Source: Plantago major
Lineage: Eukaryota > Streptophyta > Magnoliopsida > Lamiales > Plantaginaceae
Direction: 5' to 3'
DNA length: 64,000 bases
Assembly: GCA_026545765.1 (NCBI GenBank)
Contig: JAIFAC010000291.1
Coordinates: 62,001 to 126,000, forward strand
A program made the position numbers and the translations under genes. The notes beneath the pieces are model-generated. The model did not search any database. It worked only from the letters and a program-made list of their open reading frames with translations, and had not been told where the DNA came from. Below, piece after piece: positions 58,901-64,000 of the stretch. How positions within the stretch are numbered: the first letter of the stretch is position 1; each line of letters begins with the position of its first letter.

Positions 58901-61295
58901 ATGGTCACTATTCCAGAAGTGCTCAATCTGGTCTCTGAAGATGAAGAAGAGAAGGAGACTGATGAGAATGACTATGAAGAACCTCCTTCTGACCATCATA
59001 AGGATGAGGATGATAAGAAGGATGATGATGATGCTCCTACACCAGGGACAGGAGGGATTGCACAAGGTAATAATACCTTAGTTGCTGAAAAGCACACTGA
59101 GAGGACATCACAAAAATCCCCTCCTCCATCTCCTCAGAAATCCACCCATCCATCTCCCCCAACAAAAGGACTCTACTGAACAAGTAGTTGAGCACTCTGA
59201 GAACAACACTCATAAAATATTGGATGCACAAGCCAGAGTTGCTCAACTCAAACAACTGTTGGAGGAAGAACAACAACTAAATCTTCAACTGGAAGAGAAG
59301 ATAGCTGAATCAAAAACAAAGCTCCAAAAGATTGAAGATCAAACAATCAAGGAAATGGAAGCTTATGCTAAAATGAAAGAACTCGACTTCATTCGGGCAA
59401 TTCTTTGAGGAATTGAATCTTGAGCAAGTATCTAGAGACAAACATGATGCTAAAGTGCATTACCAAAGATGTACCATCCTCCTCCTTTGAAAGGAAAGAA
59501 GCCCATCTACGAGATGGTTCTTGGACTAGAAACCATTGATGAAAATGTCGAGAGGATGAAGATCCTTTGGGTGATGACTCGGATGATGAAGAAGACAAGG
59601 CATTGGCGAACACCACAATGAACACTTAGCGGTTTCTCATTTGAAAAGGAAGTGATTACTCTTGAAATATTTAGTAAGGCGCGAATGTCGACTCAATGAA
59701 TACTTGAGCAGATATCAAATCTTGGCTAAATTGAAAAGGGAGTTGTCTTCTCAATATAAACTGCCATTACATGTCCCTCTAAATGAAGACATTCTTGAGC
59801 TCATCACTCAGAGAACAACCAGTCTGGTCGTTGCTCAGAAAGACCTAGGCATGGTTAGGGATGATGACCAAAACTTGGCTGCAAAAGCCTTTGAAGAGGC
59901 TAGCTATGCTGCTGGAAAAGCAGATGCTATTTAAGGCCCACTGGCAGAGCTCACTGATAAGGAAACAGATCTTATCAAACAAAATCAGGAGCTCAAGGCT
60001 ACTATGGAACAGTTGGTTGCTGCTTACAACTATTTGCAGGGCAACTTTGACTACCTTTCAGAATCCTTCGTGACTCTTAGTCAGTCAACAATGACTAAGG
60101 GGGAAGGATTTCATGGTGCTCAGAGAGGAAAAGGAAGAGGAAGAGGAAACAAAAGAAAATCTGAACAACCACCTCTCAGAATAAATGAGCCCTCCTCCAG
60201 TCAGACTGCTCTATAGATAGTGGCCACCACTCAGCAACTTCCTGAACAAGGAATGATAACAAGGTTCAGAGCACAAAAACCTCCAAGGAGTACCAAGGCT
60301 CCAAGGAGAAGACAAGTAAGAGGGATTGATGAGTCTTCTGAAGAAGAAGAAGAAGAAGAAGAAGAAGAAGAAGAAGAAGAAGAAGGCCAAATCAAATCCC
60401 AGGGCAATGAAGAAGGCCGCAAAACTTTCACAAGAATTATTCTTGATGATGATGATGAAGAGACTGATGAAGATGAAGCTCCTCTTCACAGAAAAAGAAA
60501 AAGGGTTGATAGCCTATCTGAGCCCATAGCTGCAAAGCCTTTGGCAGCGAAAACACCCTCTGGAAATACCAAGTCAATCCAGGGTGGTTCTTCAAGCAAT
60601 CCCCCAAGGGAAAATTCAAGACAAAGGAGGAACAAGCTGAGAGCTGAACAAAGAAAACTTCAACTACCACTCAGGCCTGACGAAGCCAAGATTGAGTATG
60701 TGAAGACCAACAATGACTCCTCTGTCTACGGATGCATTAATCAGAAGAATGGCTACTGGATTCTGAAACTCAAGCACTTACTGGTAAATGAAAAATTTCC
60801 AGATCAAATCCATAAACAGCTCATGGCATGGAGAAAAGACAAGCTAGTCTTGATTAATACCAACCACATCAAAGCCTGGTTGGATTTTGAATTAATCAAG
60901 AGAATAGAAGCCATGAAGAAGGACCTCTCTGATGAATGTCCTTATGGAAAGCCAGATGATGTGCATAGAATTCCCAACATTACTGGAACAGGCACAAGAG
61001 CAAGACTTGTTGTGGAACCCTTTGAGTCATTCTACATGACTGAAGATCAATACAAGGGTGACATCAGATATCTGAAGATCATATATGAATACTTCAAGCT
61101 ATCAGATATCTGAATCGAGCATGCCTGAAAATGGAGAAAGTATATGTGGGTCAAACAGTTTGCCAAGAAAAATCCCACGAAACCTGAGGAAGTTTGTGAA
61201 TTTGCCAGAAACACTGAGATGATAGTCAGGACTTTTCTCTTTGATTACTCAGATGATATCAAAAGGTTTGGGGATAGGGAATTTGCAAATTGATC
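55903..61295 (+). CDS. Element C aORF: spliced additional gene downstream of pol
   Basis: This is the best copy of the additional gene; its function is unknown. The start ATG at 55903 (aagagATGGCT) opens a 114-codon N-terminal frame (NNRLIGEFNPDHWTSN, IWGGAMIEEYLVAAI, LPSGVSSLDVLEFYNN). After a decayed stretch, five candidate introns lie at 57670-58518. Then: an acidic domain (58823-59179; NLVSEDEEEKETDEND), a coiled coil (59180-59400; RVAQLKQLLEEEQQLNLQLE), a helical segment (59662-59934), and a 297-codon frame (60220-61113). That frame has a basic patch, poly-Glu, TPSGNTKSIQGGSSS and the conserved C-terminal domain (LMAWRKDK.., AWLDFELIKRIEAM, GTGTRARLVVEPFESFYMTE). A further block to about 61295 (LFDYSDDIKRFGDREFAN) is in another frame. 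There is no signal peptide or membrane helix, so it is not env-like. Confidence 0.65.
57670..57729 (+). other. Candidate intron 1 of element C aORF
   Basis: gtttaactc...tttattcag, 60 nt as written; the next exon starts gctacattag. It shares its donor sequence with A's intron 1. Confidence 0.55.
57831..57911 (+). other. Candidate intron 2 of element C aORF
   Basis: gtgaagaaag...atttctaatag, 81 nt; the next exon starts gctccaagcgagaag, as in A. Confidence 0.5.
58021..58099 (+). other. Candidate intron 3 of element C aORF
   Basis: gtatatatctc...tactcatgag, 79 nt; the preceding exon ends ..ctgagccttctattgagaag. Confidence 0.5.
58246..58329 (+). other. Candidate intron 4 of element C aORF (extra module)
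   Basis: gtaattgacatttc...aatctcaag, 84 nt. It adds an exon-intron module not found in A. Confidence 0.45.
58442..58518 (+). other. Candidate intron 5 of element C aORF
   Basis: gtaaccagatact...tatctctttcag, 77 nt, then gctcaagct. It corresponds to A's intron 4. Confidence 0.65.
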
Positions 61296-61657
61296 CATAG
61301 ATCTGCTGATTGAAGACTTGAAGTTTTGAAGACTTGAAGACTAGTTTATTAGGATGTCTACTTGGAGCTTGGTTACTCCTATTGTCCTAGTTAACTATGT
61401 ATTTTGTATCTTGCTGAATGTACTTTATTGTTCTATCATTGTAAAAGTTATCTGTAAACTTTCTTTATAACATATCTGATGAACCTACTCTCAGATATTA
61501 ATCTATAAAAAGATAACTTGTCAGCAAATATCACACCTTGTGATTTGGTTGATGTTTACTTTCTGCACTTAATTGAAAGATCTTATGAATTGATTAAGTG
61601 GTGGATTGTTTCCTCATCTAGATTTGTAATAGGTCAGATAGTCATCATTGACTGATC
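61296..61657 (+). other. Element C 3' untranslated region
   Basis: Non-coding, collinear with the same region of A and B ('tcacaccttgtgatttggtt' at 61532). Confidence 0.6.
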
Positions 61658-61672
61658 AAAAAGGGGGAAATT
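61658..61672 (+). promoter_or_regulatory. Element C polypurine tract
   Basis: AAAAAGGGGGAAATT immediately precedes the 3' LTR. Confidence 0.88.
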
Positions 61673-63278
61673 TGTTAGGAATATCTGTTTAGATTTTGAT
61701 CAGCAATCTAATGACTTATCTTAGCTCAGAAAGGTGGTTAGTACTCTTGGTTCACTTGAACACTGTAACAGAGGAAAATCACTAAGTATGATAGTCTAGC
61801 AAATCTTGTATAGGATGTTAGGTCTCTGAATGTAATTTTTATTTCCTTGAAGAAGACCAAGAAGAAGGCATCCAGCAGGAGAAGTTCAATCTTAAAATGA
61901 AGTTTTGAAGGCGCGAGATTACTTTGAAGACAAAGGTTATTAGATACCTATGTCGGATATCTTTGACAAATAAGTGTTTCTCAATAAAATCGACTTTGCA
62001 AAGATATTTGAGAGCAAGGTTTACGAACGAGGAAAAGTGCCTGAGGATATCTACACTCGGATACCTTGGATAAAACTATGTTCACTGAAACAATGTTTCA
62101 GCAATTATACGGAGATGTGAAGGTCTGCGGAAATGGACATGCAATGCTTCAAAAAGCGTGCATAGTTCCGTTGGCACTCTGAGGACAAAAATAGTATAAT
62201 CTGATAAATACAGAGACATCGAACAAAAGAGGAAATCTCTGAAAGAGACAACGTCTTCGCGATTACTATTTTCGGATATCAATAGTTTGAAATTCATTAA
62301 GCTAACGGATACTATTCAAGCGGCATGATTTTCAACTATAAATATCATCACTTAGAATGTTTGAAAGACACACTTGAACACACCTTGAACTTACCTTTGA
62401 AAATACCAAGTTTCTCACGATGTCTGACTAGTGGTATCTTTCTCTCAAGCATACAACCTTGAGACTACTTAATCTATAGCTTACAGTTGACTAAGCTCTT
62501 GAATTCTAAGTAGCGAAAGTTCTAAGTGTCACGATCCTTAACAAGCATTGCTATATGTGAAGGAGTTGAATCAAAAGATCAAAAATCTGATATTCATTCT
62601 CTAGAACACTTATCATAAACTTGGAATTGATAAAGAACATATCACCACACATTGTGAAGTGTGTTAAGTGACTCTTGTTCAAGAAGGTAGTATTACATAG
62701 CTGTAGAAGTTATTAATCCATCAAATCTGACAAACTACCTTAACTTGACACCTTAAACATAAGTGAGTCTGAGAAGTACTTAGTTTGGGAAACTAAGGAA
62801 TAACTCAAGGTTCTTGAGCATAGGAAGTACTTAGTTTGGGAAACTAAGAATAGCTCAAGGTTTACAGTATAGGAAGTACTTGGATGAGAAAGCGGGAGAA
62901 TAACTCGAGAACACTTGGTTGGGAACCTAGTGTATTTAGGAATCGAGAGAAGATATTTGTAAGGTTAACTCAATTATCATCTTAGTGGATTCTAGGTGCG
63001 AGAAAGGCTGAAGTGGATTAGTTGAAGGATTCGCCACCTTGATACCACTATAAAAACTTGTTATTTACTTTACGCAATTTATTACTTGCTTTATTCACTT
63101 TGCTAAGTACTTACACTTATCTTGCTGAGCACATGCACTTATCACAAAAAGTCTTCCGCTCTCTAAAAATAAGTATCAGTTATCTTCACAAATATCTGAG
63201 AAATTGTGTTTATCGACAAAAGTTTGAAAAAGACTATTCACCTCCCCTAGTCTTTTACTGTAGTTATCTGGACCAACA
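61673..63278 (+). repeat. Element C 3' LTR
   Basis: TGTTAGGAATATCTG...ggaccaaca, with an intact TATAAATA at 62337-62344. The terminal hairpin AAAAGACTA (63228-63236) / TAGTCTTTT (63248-63256) is perfect. It differs from the 5' LTR mainly at CAG/CTG sites and small indels. Confidence 0.95.
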
Positions 63279-64000
63279 TGCATTTTATGCTTTAGTGTTT
63301 TGGTGTTGTTTTGAGAATCGATAGTTTCGAGCCAAAGATGAGCGTTGAAGTTAACAAAGGCTGCTTGCGGAGAGATTTCTGTTGGCATTGGAATTTCTAA
63401 AGAGGCTAGCAGCGGAGAGATTTCTGAAGCCGATAAATCCATCGGGAGGAGCTACTTGTGAGGAGTGGTCCGTCCTTTGGCAGATTTTCGAATAGATCCC
63501 TGTTTGAAGATCGAAGCTACATGACACAGTATTTTGCTTCGCCTTGGTGAGATTACGTGAAGGATATATATTTCGATAAGGAAGACTCATGCATGGCGCA
63601 TTTTCTTGCCAGGAGAGATATCTGAGACTAGATTTTTTATTCCTTATTATTTTGGGGAATGAGGGACAATTACTTTCATACTTTCTTTTAACCTAGTTCT
63701 TAGAAAAAGATCCAATTCATACTTTGACATTGAGACATAATTGGAGCTTGCTTTTCATCATTGTTGAAAGATTGATATCAATTCTGGTAATGTTGATAAT
63801 TCTCCATCGTTTGTCTCTTGATTAGTGTTGCTATTGTTTATCGATTTGTGAGAGCTTGCGTCAATTATCAATATGAATATATTTATCATATGCAATAGTT
63901 TCAAAATCTTTGATCTTTGCTTCTACTATAGTAGCTAAACCACTCGAACCACGGTAGCTATGTGACGGTTTTGCCTATTAAGCTTCTAGGGTTAGGATTC
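63279..64000 (+). repeat. Athila-like LTR, right part (runs off the window)
   Basis: It resumes the LTR begun at 47417 (tgcattttatgctttagtg) and matches 1230-1290 and 1490-1810. The middle (63300-63620) differs from the left copy, so the two LTRs come from different elements or subfamilies. The minus-strand ORFs here are shadows. Confidence 0.75.

Larger units (their letters stand above)
47505..63278 (+). mobile_element. Element C: SIRE/Maximus-like Ty1/copia retrotransposon, full structure
   Basis: This 15.8 kb element is the most complete of the three: two LTRs (1615 and 1606 bp), an intact tRNA-Met PBS, gag, pol, linker, aORF and PPT. Flanks TGTAT (47500-47504) and TGCAT (63279-63283) are a target duplication with one change; the uninterrupted LTR at 1223-1245 shows the empty site. 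The gag C-terminus and aORF C-terminus have long open frames, while pol is heavily fragmented with CWG-to-CG changes. Confidence 0.95.

Noticed and set aside
55903-61295. Env-like gene, as proposed for some Sireviruses
   Set aside because: No signal peptide, membrane helix or glycoprotein-like Cys pattern; the protein is acidic, coiled-coil and low-complexity.

Overview
This is a plant nuclear window, almost certainly from a eudicot. It is a pile of nested retrotransposons around one recognisable host gene, an intronless oleosin at 37086-37520. No rRNA, tRNA, CRISPR or bacterial-type operon is visible. The species cannot be named from the sequence.

The dominant family is a very large Ty1/copia element that looks like the SIRE/Maximus (Sirevirus) lineage. 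It has ~1.45-1.64 kb LTRs (TGTTAG...CCAACA), an initiator-tRNA-Met primer binding site, gag, protease-integrase-RT-RNase H in copia order, and then a further ~5-6 kb gene between pol and the 3' LTR (called aORF here). Three large copies are present: A (5247-19445, 5'-deleted), B (20051-35661, target duplication CTTAT) and C (47505-63278, target duplication TGTAT/TGCAT). Three minus-strand solo or partial LTRs of the same family lie at 11928-13532, 38066-41326 and 42971-43254.

Layout. 1-2274: 3' end and LTR of an Athila-like Ty3/gypsy element. 2275-5234: minus-strand LINE (L1-type) ORF1, split by a ~980 bp terminal-inverted-repeat DNA element. 5247-19445: element A, with a reversed solo LTR inside its aORF. 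19446-20050 and 35667-35870: host DNA with a ~120 bp tandem repeat, split by element B. 35871-38065: the gene island with the oleosin, a seed-type promoter and a 41-bp minisatellite. 38066-41326: a reversed SIRE-type LTR holding a Ty3/gypsy solo LTR. 41327-47504: scrambled Ty3/gypsy and copia fragments, including a large inverted repeat of Athila-like 3' ends. 47505-63278: element C, inserted in an Athila-like LTR that resumes at 63279 and runs to the window end.

The most unusual biology is the aORF. It keeps the same architecture in A, B and C: an N-terminal globular domain, short exons separated by ~70-80 nt GT-AG introns, an acidic/coiled-coil/poly-Glu middle, and a conserved C-terminal domain. 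It therefore appears to be expressed from spliced RNA, and the number of exon-intron modules differs between copies. A second striking point is probably technical: in B and in patches of C, CAG/CTG sites are repeatedly written as CG or CGG. That is hard to explain by natural mutation and would make the elements look more broken than they are.
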